This document shows, piece by piece, positions 1 through 9,838 of a stretch of 64,000 nt of DNA. The notes under the pieces were generated by a model. That model did no database searches and had not been told where the DNA came from. It saw only the letters and a list, made by a program, of their open reading frames with translations. Numbering within the stretch: position 1 is the first letter of the stretch; each line of letters opens with the position of its first letter. Source of the stretch: Fistulifera solaris. Lineage: Eukaryota > Bacillariophyta > Bacillariophyceae > Naviculales > Stauroneidaceae. Location: assembly GCA_030295235.1 (NCBI GenBank), contig AP026126.1, forward strand, positions 1,302,001 to 1,366,000. The letters are read 5' to 3'. The translations under genes and the position numbers were made by a program.

Positions 1-2
1 CT

Positions 3-209
3 TTGGATTTGGCGTTCCTGGAAGAACCGGCTCGACGAGTGATTATTGACCAGTGTCCTTTGACTAACGAGAAAGTACGCCATTCACATGTTGTTCCAAC
101 ACCGTGGAACCTTTGGGATGGATATGCTTCTTCTATACGATTACCTTCCTCGTTTCCTTCCTACACGTCAGATGGTGTTGTGCCAATGTGGGCGAAATAT
201 ATATTATAA
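3..209 (+). CDS. Possible 3' end of an unrecognised gene running in from the left edge
   Basis: This frame is open from the window edge to a stop at 207-209 and gives about 68 residues of ordinary composition (for example the segment VVPTPWNLWDGYASS). I do not recognise a family. It has no internal ATG near the edge, so it could only be the tail of a gene starting outside the window. It lies tail-to-tail with coronin on the other strand. It could equally be a chance open frame. Confidence 0.2.
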   Translation: MDLAFLEEPARRVIIDQCPLTNEKVRHSHVVPTPWNLWDGYASSIRLPSSFPSYTSDGVVPMWAKYIL

Positions 210-343
210 GCTCCGGAAAATAGAAGCAAAATTGGGGTGTAAACTACGAGTGGTTCGTTACGTTTTCGTGTTTCGCGATGTGTTGTACTCGGCATACCTC
301 GCAAGTCGGATGGATGGAAAACATATGTTAATAGTTTAGATGA

Positions 344-1737
344 TCAATATTCAATGCCAGCTTCCTTTAGTTTCTCTTCCAAATACTGAATTCGTTCATT
401 TGCTTCGGCCAAACTCTTTTGGGTCTTATCCAGATCTTCCTGAGCTGTCTCAAGACTCTTTGTCTTTTCATCCAAGTCTTTTGTGCCCCTTCCAATTCTT
501 TCTGTACGGCAGCCGCCGGTTTGAATGTTTTGGTGGGCTTGGAGACGGCGGCCGCTGTCTTGCCTCCATCCTTGGGGTCCAGCGACATTTTGACCGGCTC
601 CTTCGACGATCCCTCCAGCCACTCCGCGAATGAGTGCGATGGCACCGCGGCTGCCGTATCGGGGAAGATGTCGTCTTGGAAGGCGTCCGACTTGCGTGGG
701 ACTGTGAAGCTGAGAGGATGTACACCGGTGCTATTCGTTACCTTCAAAATACGTGTTGTTTCACAGTTCATGATTTTCAACCCACGTTTCGGCACCATGC
801 AGTATCCCTTACCCGGAATGTTCGAGCGGAATCCATCATTTAGCTTGAAAATGAAAGGACTCTTGTCTTCGTACTCATACAAACGAACGATACCATCTCC
901 CTTACCGCAAAGGTAAAGAACGTTGGTGTCTCCGTCCCAGAGAGGAATCATGGCACCCGCGGCTGTATCCACAGGTTCCGTGTGAATCGGCTTGTCAAAG
1001 TTTCGGATATCAAAGACTTTGATTTCTCGTGTGGATTGTTTGGAAGCACCAAAGAGAAGAGCTTACCCGAGTCGTTCGCATACACCACTTTGACACTTTT
1101 CGCTCCGTCATGCCCCAAAGTCTCAGCGGCCGTTTCCGCCGATCGCGGGTCGACGAGTCGAATTTGCTTGTCTTTACAAGTAACCGCGAACATGTCACCC
1201 GTATAATCCCATACAATGTCGTGAATGATATTGTCACATCCGGAATACTTGCGAGCTTCCGAGCCGGTCTCGACGTCCCAGATTCGGACCGTGTAGTCTC
1301 CACTGCTACTCATGAGTGAGTTGGCGGCCGTGGGATGGAATCGCAGCAACGTGACCTTCTTTCGGTGTCCGACAAGATCCACCACGCTTTCACTGAGTCC
1401 TTGTCCGGCTTTCTGTACACCATTCTCGTCGGTGGGTTCCCAAGTTTCCGGAATTTGCCAGATTTTAATTTTGGTGTCTTCACTACCGGTGGCCATCATG
1501 CTGTCATCAAAGGGATTCCAATCAAAGTCATTGACTGCACCTTCGTGTCCATGAACATATGGCCCATCGGCGACATCGAAACGACCGGGACGGTCGAGTC
1601 GATTGACGTAGACAGGGCCACCTCCGCCGGCCATGCCGACGGCAAAGTATTGGCGGATGCCTTGATATACTGTTGATCACCCGTGACGGTCGAGAGACGG
1701 AACTCTGTGAAAGTTTCCTGAAAAGAAGAAGAAGAAG

Positions 1738-1769
<32 letters not shown>

Positions 1770-1895
1770 GTAGTGTAAGCGACCGTTTCTGTGAAACAAA
1801 GCTCAATCTTGAAAGGAAGCTATACAAGTACTCACTTCTACTTTCGGCTGGTCACAGAAAACATGACGATATTTGGATGTGCGGATTTTAAACAT
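344..1895 (-). CDS. Coronin, WD40-repeat actin-binding protein
   Basis: Coronins bind F-actin and Arp2/3 and regulate cortical actin turnover. Exon 1 (1895-1836) encodes MFKIRTSKYRHVFCDQPKVE, the typical coronin N-terminal signature; a GTGAGT donor follows. The intron is 1718-1835 (118 bp) and exon 2 runs 1717-344. Visible parts in order are the AVGMAGGGGPVYV blade, HEGAVNDFDWNPFDD, the WD repeats with SGDYTVRIWD and SGCDNIIHDIVWDYTGD, the C-terminal extension around KGYCMVPKRGL, an Ala-rich linker, and a final coiled coil (about 40 residues) ending KLKEAGIEY. The frame is interrupted three times by one missing base in a short homopolymer (near 1650, 1052 and 480); each side continues recognisable coronin sequence, so sequence error is likelier than pseudogenisation. 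The intron has a (TTC)n tract directly at its acceptor. Confidence 0.88.
1727..1770. repeat. (GAA)n/(TTC)n microsatellite in coronin intron
   Basis: About thirteen GAA triplets on the + strand. On the coding strand this reads (TTC)n and ends a few bases before the TTTTCAG acceptor at 1718, so the microsatellite itself serves as the polypyrimidine tract of the coronin intron. Confidence 0.9.
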
Positions 1896-2307
1896 GGTGT
1901 GAAGATTGGTTAGATCAAATGACACAAAAGAGCAACGTCTATGTTGTACCAGGTATATTCTTTGAATGAATGAGTTGCCGAAGTGACTTGTGACTTCGAA
2001 GGACACGAGACAAGATAGATAGATACTAAAGTACTTGTAGAAGTATCATGTATGTCTTGTCTCGTTTTGGTTGGGAGTTCAGAGGACAGCAAGATGGGGG
2101 CGGGGACGACGCGACGAGGGATGCATGCCGTTTTGAAGTGAGAGTAGGTCATTATTATTTTGTCTTGGTTGACGAAAATGACCCATGGACGCTGCTTACT
2201 GTTTGATGGATAGTAATGTGAACCCACACCCAACACAATTTTCGTCTGCTCGTTGTACGTACATACGTTAGTCTCAAAACTCAAAACGGACAACAGTGTC
2301 AGACATT

Positions 2308-2546
2308 CTGCAATAGTCGGACATGTTGCCATAGTCAAACATGTTGCCATAGTCAAACATGTTGCCATAGTCGGACATGCTGTTGCAATAGTTGGACATG
2401 TTGTACATGTAGCAATAGTCGGACATGTTGCAATAGTCAGACATGTTGCAATAGTTGGACATGTTGCAAAAGTCAGACATGTTGCCATAGTAGGACATTT
2501 TGCAATAGTCAGACATGTTGCAAAAGTCAGACATGTTGCAATGGTG
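2308..2546. repeat. 18-bp tandem array, left copy (unit ACATGTTGCAATAGTCGG)
   Basis: About thirteen variable copies of an 18-bp unit (variants with GCCATAGTCAA, GCAAAAGTCAG, GTACATGTAGC). Its 12-bp core TGCAATAGTCGG is the reverse complement of the core CCGACTATTGCA of the adjacent 17-bp array. Since 18 is a multiple of three, it reads as a six-residue repeat (HVAIVG) on the + strand and as CNMSDY on the - strand. Copies are much more diverged than those of the 17-bp array. Confidence 0.9.
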
Positions 2547-3357
2547 CACACTTCCGACTATTGCACACTTCCGACTATTGCACACTTCCGACTATTGCAC
2601 ACTTCCGACTATTGCACACTTCCAACTATTGCACACTTCCGACTATTGCACACTTCCGACTATTGCACACTTCCGACTATTGCACACTTCCGACTATTGC
2701 ACACTTCCGACTATTGCACACTTCCGACTATTGCACACTTCCGACTATTGCACACTTCCGACTATTGCACACTTCCGACTATTGCACACTTCCGACTATT
2801 GCACACTTCCGACTATTGCACACTTCCGACTATTGCACACTTCCGACTATTGCACACTTCCGACTATTGCACACTTCCGACTATTGCACACTTCCGACTA
2901 TTGCACACTTCCGACTATTGCACACTTCCGACTATTGCACACTTCCGACTATTGCACACTTCCGACTATTGCACACTTCCGACTATTGCACACTTCCGAC
3001 TATTGCACACTTCCGACTATTGCACACTTCCGACTATTGCACACTTCCGACTATTGCACACTTCCGACTATTGCACACTTCCGACTATTGCACACTTCCG
3101 ACTATTGCACACTTCCGACTATTGCACACTTCCGACTATTGCACACTGACCATTGCACACTTCCGACTATTGCACACTTCCGACTATTGCACACTTCCGA
3201 CTATTGCACACTTCCGACTATTGCACACTTCCGACTATTGCACACTTCCGACTATTGCACACTTCCGACTATTGCACACTTCCGACTATTGCACACTGAC
3301 TATTGCACAACACTTCCGACTATTGCACACTTCATTGACACTCAGACTATTGCACAC
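2547..3357. repeat. 17-bp satellite array, block 1 (unit ACTTCCGACTATTGCAC)
   Basis: Roughly 47 head-to-tail copies, the first ~35 almost identical (one CTTCCAACT variant near 2625); a few shortened units (CTGACCATTG, CTGACTATTG) occur from 3146 onward, mostly toward the right end. Near-identity over 600 bp points to recent expansion. The unit has no stop codon in any + strand frame, so all three + frames are open across the array; these are not genes. Confidence 0.95.
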
Positions 3358-5063
3358 TGTCATGAGAAGTGAGATGAGAAGGAGATGAGACGTGACTGAG
3401 ATGAGTGAGATGAGAAGTGAGATGAGAAGTGAGATGAGAAGTGAGATGTAGAGAAGTGAGAAGTGAGAAGTGAGATGAGAAGTGAGAAGTGAGATGTGAG
3501 AAGTGAGATGAGATGTGAGAAGTGAGATGAGAAGTGAGATGTGAGAAGTGAGAAGTGAGATGTGAGAAGTGAGAAGTGAGATGTGAGAAGTGAGAGAAGT
3601 GAGATGTGAGAAGTGAGATGAGAAGTGAGATGAGAAGTGAGAAGGAGATGAGATGAGAAGGAGAAGGAGAAGGAAGGAGATGTGAGATGAGAAGGAGATG
3701 AGATGAGATGAGATGAGATGTGAGAAGGAGAAGGAGATGTGAGAAGTGAGATGAGATGAGAGAGGAGAGATGTGAAGTGGAGATGTGAGAAGGAGATGAG
3801 AGAGTGAGAAGGAGAAGAGATGAGAAGAAGGAGAAGAGAAGGAGAAGAGAAGTGAGATGAGAAGAGATGAGAAGGAGAAGGAGATGGAGATGAGAAGGAG
3901 ATGAGATGAGATGAGATGTGAGAAGGAGATGAGAGTGAGAGGAGAAGGAGAAGGAGATGAGAAGGAGAAGGAGATGAGAAGGAGAAGGAGAGGAGAAGTG
4001 AGATGAGAAGGAGAAGGAGATGAGATGAGAAGGAGAAGGAGATGAGAAGGAGAAGGAGAAGGAGATGAGATGAGAAAAGAGATGGAGATGAAGGAGATGA
4101 GAAGAGATGAGAAAGGAGATGAGATGGAGGAAGGAGAAGAGAAGGAGAAGGAGATGGAGATGAGAAGGAGAAAGGATGGATGGAGAGTGAGAAGGATGGA
4201 GAAGGAGATGAGAGAGAGATGAGAGAGTGAGAAGGAGAAGATGAGAAGGGAGAAGAAGGATGAGAAGGAGAAGGATGAGAAGGAGATGGAGAATGAGATG
4301 AGGATGAGAAGGAGTGAGAGAGAAGAGAATGTGAGAAGAGATGAGAAGGAGATGGAGAAGGAGAGAATGATGAGAGAGATGATGGAAGAGAGATGAGAGA
4401 TGAGAAGGAGATGAGAAGTGAGGAGATGAGAATGAGATGAGAAGAAGGAGATGAGATGAGATGAGAGAGATGAGAAGAAGAGATGAGATGAGAGAGAGTG
4501 AGATGGAGATGAGAATGAGATGAGATGAGATGAGAAGGATGAGATGAGAAGAGAGATGAGACAGATGAGATGAGAAGGAGAAGTGAGAAGAAGGAAGGAG
4601 AAGAAGATGGAGAAGGAGAGTGAGAAGGAGAAGATGAGAAGTGAGAGGAGAAAGATGAGAAGGAGAGATGAGAAGTGAGAAGGAGATGAGATGAGAAGGA
4701 GATGAAGTGAGATGTGAGAAGTGAGAAGGAGAGGAGAAGGAGATGAGAAGGAGAAGTGAGATGTGAGAAGTGAGATGAGAAGTGAGATGAGAAGTGAGAA
4801 GTGAGATGAGAAGTGAGATGAGATGTGAGAAGTGAAGTGAGAGGAGATGAGAAGGAGAAGGATGAGAAGGTAATGAGAAGTGAGAAGTGAGATGTGAAGT
4901 GAAGTGAGAAGTGAGATGTGAGAAGTGAGAAGTGAGATGTGAGAAGTGAAGTGAGATGTGAGATGAGATGAGAAGTGTTAAGTGAGAAGAGAGAAGTGAG
5001 AAGTGAGATGTGAGAAGTGAGAAGTGAGATGTGTGAAGTGTAATGTGATGTGAGAAGTGAGAT
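3358..5063. repeat. GA-rich, nearly C-free degenerate minisatellite (GAGATGAGAAGT-like)
   Basis: 1.7 kb made of shuffled GAGAAGT, GAGATGA, GAGAAGGA and GAGATGT motifs. The + strand has almost no C (I see only a handful, for example near 3390 and 4561), a strong strand asymmetry. It sits between two blocks of the 17-bp satellite. On the - strand it produces Ser/Leu/His-rich open frames of 575-585 codons, which are composition artefacts. Confidence 0.93.
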
Positions 5064-5424
5064 TGCACACTTCCGACTATTGCACACTTCCGACTATTGC
5101 ACACTTCCGACTATTGCACACTTCCGACTATTGCACACTTCACACTCCGCTGCACACTTCCGACTATTGCACACTTCCGACTATTGCACACTTCCGACTA
5201 TTGCACACTTCCGACTATTGCACACTTCCGACTATTGCACACTTCCGACTATTGCACACTTCCGACTATTGCACACTTCCGACTATTGCACACTTCCGAC
5301 TATTGCACACTTCGACTATTGCACACTTCCGACTATTGCACACTTCCGACTATTGCACACTTCCGACTATTGCACACTTCCGACTATTGACAGACTATTG
5401 CACACTTCCGACTATTGCACACTT
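5064..5424. repeat. 17-bp satellite array, block 2
   Basis: About 21 copies of the same ACTTCCGACTATTGCAC unit, in the same orientation as block 1, with small irregularities near 5140-5155 (TTCACACTCCGCTGC), 5312 and 5390. It resumes right at the end of the GA-rich block, as if that block had expanded inside, or been inserted into, one original 17-bp array. Confidence 0.95.
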
Positions 5425-5510
5425 CATGTTGCAATAGTTGGACATGTTGCAATAGTCGGACATGTTGTTGCAATAGTCGGACATGTTGCAATAGTCGGAC
5501 ATGTTGCCAT
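5425..5510. repeat. 18-bp tandem array, right copy
   Basis: About five copies of ACATGTTGCAATAGTCGG, in the same orientation as the left 18-bp array, so opposite in core orientation to the 17-bp arrays between them. The pair of 18-bp arrays therefore brackets the whole 17-bp/GA block. Confidence 0.9.
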
Positions 5511-5592
5511 CTCACTTCTTACTTCTCACATCTCACTTCTTACTTCTCTCATCTCACTTCTCACTTCTCACAGCTCACATGTCACTTCTCAA
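5511..5592. repeat. CT-rich repeat, inverted relative to the GA block
   Basis: Short run of CTCACTTCTTACTTCTCACAT-like motifs. These are reverse complements of the motifs filling 3358-5063. This marks the right edge of the compound satellite. Confidence 0.85.
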
Positions 5593-5628
5593 TATCCTTC
5601 GATAGCAGATGTACTTTGGTCTGCAAGA

Positions 5629-5952
5629 ATGTGCAAGATCGAGTCTTACATTGAGTCATGGGCCTCACATTTTCTCACCAAAATCCAAGATTGGCCTATT
5701 GTGCAATTGTGTCTGCAAACTCAGGTGAGGTCAGGCTTGTACTGCAGGAAACTTTGGTGGAAGCAGAAGAAGGTGCATAGATTTTTCAAACATTTGGATG
5801 GAGATGGAGATATTAGTGCAAGTGAACAAGAAGAAAAGGATGGGTCTGATAGTGATGATGACTCACGATCAACCTCAAGTAGAAGAAGCAACAGAGAAAT
5901 TGAGGAAGTGGACAGTGGTAGTCACATTAATGAAGTAGATAATGTTGGTTAA
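5629..5952 (+). CDS. Unrecognised small acidic ORF next to the satellite
   Basis: A 107-codon frame from an ATG just right of the satellite. It encodes a basic/aromatic segment (KLWWKQKKVHRFFKHL) followed by an acidic, Ser-rich tail (SEQEEKDGSDSDDDSRSTSS). The composition is protein-like and, unlike the repeat frames, not periodic. No family is recognised. The DGDGDIS stretch resembles part of an EF-hand loop but lacks the conserved Gly at loop position 6. It could be a fragment of a larger gene or mobile element. Confidence 0.25.
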   Translation: MCKIESYIESWASHFLTKIQDWPIVQLCLQTQVRSGLYCRKLWWKQKKVHRFFKHLDGDGDISASEQEEKDGSDSDDDSRSTSSRRSNREIEEVDSGSHINEVDNVG

Positions 5953-6352
5953 TAGAGAAGTGGCTAGATGGGTCTATGGAGAATGGAGACAGACGACAGA
6001 CTCTCTTCGGAGGGTCTGGCATCGCCCGTTGGAGCCAATAGTTGACACACACAACGGACAACGGACTGTCGATCAGCCGTGGAGTTTTTTAGCGTTCTCA
6101 ATGTGTCAGAACGGTATTCGGTGTACGATGTGGCAATTTATGACGTCTGCGAAGAGCGGACGCACAACAACAGCACAACGACAACAACCCAAATAAATTT
6201 CGTCCATCATCGATCATCGATCAAGGATGATGAAATCATTATTATTTCTTGGCCGTCATTTGTATCGTCGCCAATAATCTGTTTACGTCGTACCCATTCA
6301 ACGTTATACCGAAGTAGAGAAAGATCATTGTTTTCTATCTCCTTTAACAGCA

Positions 6353-7498
6353 ATGAGGCTCCAGCTGATAGTGTGTGCGGCCCTAGCTGCTTTCTTTCCT
6401 GTTGATGCACTACTCTCGACGCATCCGCAAACACTGTCGACCAAACAAACGTTTCATACTCGCCAATCTCCTCCTCTTTTTCGGCGGCGGCGGCGGCGGT
6501 AGGATCGGATGAAGTTGATGTTTCACCATCAGTCAAGGAAAGCAAATGGGACCGCGTCCGAAGGGAAGGAGGCATGTTTTCGATCCACACGAAATACGGT
6601 GGTTTGAATCCGTTCGGACTTTGGTATGGTGTGGTGGCTGTCACTCTCGGTATACCGTGGTATATTGCCATGACAATCTGTCAAATTTTTACAAGTTGAC
6701 TGGAGAGCGCTTCGATCGACTGCGACGCATTCCGATTTTTATTACACAAATCTGGGGGACACTGTTGTTGCGATTGACACATTGTTATCCCAAAATGGAA
6801 GGTTTGGATATTTTACGAAAATTCTACAAAGAGTACGTACTTGTATGTTGGTAAGAACCGTGCTGGATTGGCGCAGGCGTCTCATGGTGTCTTTCTCTTA
6901 GGGGTCGTTGTGCCATGTTTGTGGCGAATCACAGCTCATGGATGGACATTCCCTATCTGGGTGCGACCATCGGCTGGAGAAATTACAAACTCATTAGCAA
7001 AAGGAACTACAGCGTGTCCCTATTCTCGGTAAGGCCATCAAGGTCGGCGGTAATATTCTAGTAGATCGTCAAGATCGTAAGTCGCAGCTCATGACCTTGA
7101 AGAAGGGAATTCAATACTTACAAGACGGTGTGCATTTGTGCACGTATCCAGAAGGAACACGTACGCGTACGGGAAGACTCATGCCCTTTAAAAACGGTGC
7201 TTTCAAAATGGCGCACAAGGCGGGTGCACCGGTCATCCCCATATCGATTGTAGGTGCCGACAAATCCATGCCCATTCATTGGATGTTCCCTTTCCGACCC
7301 GGTCACCCCGTATCACGCGTGGTCGTCCATGAACCGATTGAGTCTAAGGGAAAGACGGAAGAGGAGCTGGCGGAGGCTGTTCGTAGTGCTCTGATTAGCG
7401 GATTGGACGATTACCAAAACCACTCGACAAGTGAGACACATCAACTGTCATTTAAGGAGTCTATGAGCAACAAATATAATTTCGTAGAATCCGCTTAG
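6353..7498 (+). CDS. PlsC-family 1-acylglycerol-3-phosphate acyltransferase (lysophosphatidate acyltransferase)
   Basis: It transfers an acyl group to lysophosphatidate, giving phosphatidate for membrane and storage lipid synthesis. Conserved blocks are block I ANHSSWMD (NHx4D) just after the intron, the LISKKEL region, block [11 protein letters not shown], and block IV near [11 protein letters not shown]. Exon 1 is 6353-6832, the intron 6833-6901 (GTACGT...TTAG, 69 bp), exon 2 6902-7498; splicing gives [14 protein letters not shown]. The N-terminus ([18 protein letters not shown]) is a signal peptide followed by a Thr/Ser/Arg-rich stretch, so a plastid or ER location is possible, but no Phe directly follows the likely cleavage site. 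A membrane segment lies near [18 protein letters not shown]. Three single missing bases in runs (near 6479, 6688, 7000) break the frame; each flank fits the family. Confidence 0.85.
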
Positions 7499-7599
7499 TC
7501 CTTAATTTAACAGCAGTAGGTATTTATATGAGTATTATTCAAAGAATTTCATTGCTGTTCATGACAATCCACCATTTACAATGTTTGTGACCGAAACGA

Positions 7600-9304
7600 T
7601 TACGGTGTATGCCACTGAACCAAAAAGAACACATAAAAGACAAAACCGATCAACGCACTTCCGGAATAGGGCATTTTAGCTAGCTCTTCGAGCTCTTTTC
7701 GTCCATGAGGAAGTAACCCGACAAACAAAATGGGTGAAATTTGAATCAGCGTTGTGACAATTGTGAGATTAAACATGCCATTCAGGCCGCCTTCTTCCAG
7801 ACGTTCTTTGCTAACGTCATAAATTCCGAGAAGTGAAGAAGAGAGAGCGGGAGCTATCATTTGCGCGACATTGAACACAGTCCTAAAGCAAGGAATCGCC
7901 GGAATCCGTGTGAGCGAAAGTATCAAAGGTTGAAATCGAAAAACGAAAGCATTACAAATACGCACGTAAACATAGCATAACTGGCTCCCTCGGAACCCGT
8001 AGGGCAGAGACTGACCATGACGATCATCGTTGGAAGAAATTGAATTCCCACAATGAATTCGGCAAAAGCATCGTCACCCAGAGCGAACCAATAGGGAGGA
8101 ATGCCAAATGTTTTGTGACGGATCAGTAAAAGTTGCAAACTGCTCAATATGCAGTTGATACCAATCGAGACTTGATACAGGCGTCGCCAACTCAAGTGCA
8201 AGAAAAAGCATTTGTACGTCAGCGTTCCAATGTATAAGAATATGTACGACACAACCAGAAGAATGTTAAGTTGTGAGGCACCAAACGACAATCTCGTCGA
8301 AAGAAACTGACGCCACGCCGCGTTGGAGACCTGGAGTAGATTGAATATGTAAATGAATGCCATCGGCTGCCAAACGGATCTTCGGCAGACAGTTCTCCAG
8401 ATTTCCTTGCATTGTTTCTGGAAGCGAGGCTGGACAGAAGTGTCTTCGTCCATCCGAGCGATCAATGGAAGCAATAAGAGAGGGACCACCATAAGAATCT
8501 TCAAAATAGACGCAGGACCGTATGTACTGTACATATAGGTGGAAGCAGTCGCCGCGATCATGAGTCCAAAGAAGCGGATCACATAGCACGTGGATTGCAA
8601 TTGCCCGCGTCGCTCTTCCGATTCTATTTTTACCTTTTGTACAACGACCGAGTCGACCATGACATCGGCGCACCACAATCCGGCGCCGTAAAGAACAAAA
8701 GTAACACCCAAAAAGTGAGTGGCGGTTTGTCCTTTTCCGTAGGAGACTGACTTTGGTGATGGTCATCCGTTAGTTGATAGTCATGAAGAAGCCGAGCAAC
8801 TATGTATGAGCAAAGCAACCAGCCAAGCACCATGTAAGGTTTCCTTCGACAACCTGCAATCGGAACATTATCACTCCAAAATCCAAAAATGATTTTGCAA
8901 GCTGCCGGCAGCGTCGCGATCTGAGCCAAAGTCGTCTGCTGAGCTTCGGTGGCACCCAAATCGAGGGGCCATACGTTCATTAAAGGCCGTAACATTCCCT
9001 GTAGTATCCCCACCACCAAGTAACTTGCAGGAATTGCAATATTCTCGTAGCGGAACAATTGTAGAGCTCTAGGAGTATTTGTTGGGAACCAGTAATTTCG
9101 CCAGTAAGACAGGAAAATATGGACGAAACCCTTTGACATGGGTGACATCTCACCCTCCTCATAACAATCGAAATCCGCTCCATGAGTATGCGGATCTTCC
9201 TCTAATTCGCTGCTATATGTTGAAGAGCGTTGAGATTCCTGTCTTTCATTTACCAAATGAAGAGGCTGTAACTCCCTCGTTCTTGTTTCAATGTCAATTG
9301 TCAT
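7600..9304 (-). CDS. Folate-biopterin transporter (FBT/BT1 family, MFS superfamily)
   Basis: A predicted polytopic membrane carrier of the BT1 family, whose known members move folates or pterins. The hydrophilic N-terminus (~70 residues) is followed by about twelve membrane segments. Family hallmarks are ILQGMLRPLMNVWPLDLG, KIIFGFWSDNVPIAGCRRKPY, and GLWCADVMVDSVVVQ with EERRGQLQSTCYVIRFFG. Exon 1 is 9304-7966, the intron 7883-7965 (GTGCGT...TTTAG, 83 bp), exon 2 7882-7600. One missing base in an A5/T5 run near 8712 interrupts the frame between TFLGV and the next helix. The ATG at 9304 is the first in frame. It is divergent from Nup155; substrate not determinable here. Confidence 0.85.
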
Positions 9305-9838
9305 TCTTTGACTTCAGTATCTTTAGCGGCCTACTCGGTTCTTTTCTACGAAGGATTTCTTATCTGTCCACGGTCTCGCGACTTCAGAACAAATTATATG
9401 ATAAGGTAATAGGATGATTGTTGGTACATAGTATTGTAAAGGTTTCACAAGCAGGAAAAGAGGTAACGTCGAAAGAGGAAGTAAAATGTCTTTGTTGCCT
9501 TTTTGTTTGTTTGTTTTACAACAACAAATCTTTGCATCGAAATACGTAGAAATACGTAGCTTCCTTCTACGTAGTACCCTCACTACTTGTAGACAGTTAA
9601 AATTATCGTGAGAAAAATTGACGGACGGGTGAACAGACAACAAACGCGGCAATGATTTTTTGCATCTGCATCACCGATCACCGCAGCCACCAAGCAAGAC
9701 GGCGGCGAGCGTTTCCGATTACAAGGATCATTCATCATTTTAGCCTTTCATTTACGTATTGAGTAATCAATCATTGAAATCAATTCGTTCTTTCTTTTAA
9801 AAAAACGAAGATCAGTGTTGAAAGAAGCATCAGAGCAA
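9305..9838. promoter_or_regulatory. Intergenic region between divergent FBT and Nup155, with a TACGTA cluster
   Basis: 534 bp between divergent start codons, so it holds both promoters. At 9538-9576 two direct copies of AAATACGTAG are followed by CTACGTAG, each with the palindrome TACGTA; this could be a binding-site cluster (inference). Homopolymer-rich T stretches near 9490-9520. No gene seen. Confidence 0.4.

Noticed and set aside
2253-3388. Open frames of 275-298 residues with TSDYCTLPTIAHFRLL repeats
   Set aside because: They are the 17-bp satellite read in three frames; no non-repetitive domain is present.
3347-5104. Minus-strand frames of 585 and 575 residues, rich in Ser, Leu and His
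   Set aside because: They come from the GA-rich block that has no stops on the minus strand in two frames; composition only.
2547-5424. CRISPR-like array
   Set aside because: The units are contiguous with no unique spacers, no cas genes lie near, and the genome is eukaryotic.
2308-5592. Telomere or subtelomere end
   Set aside because: No TTAGGG or related telomere repeat, and ordinary genes flank both sides.
5800-5840. EF-hand loop in the ORF next to the satellite
   Set aside because: The acidic run DGDGDIS lacks the Gly at loop position 6 and the terminal Glu is misplaced.
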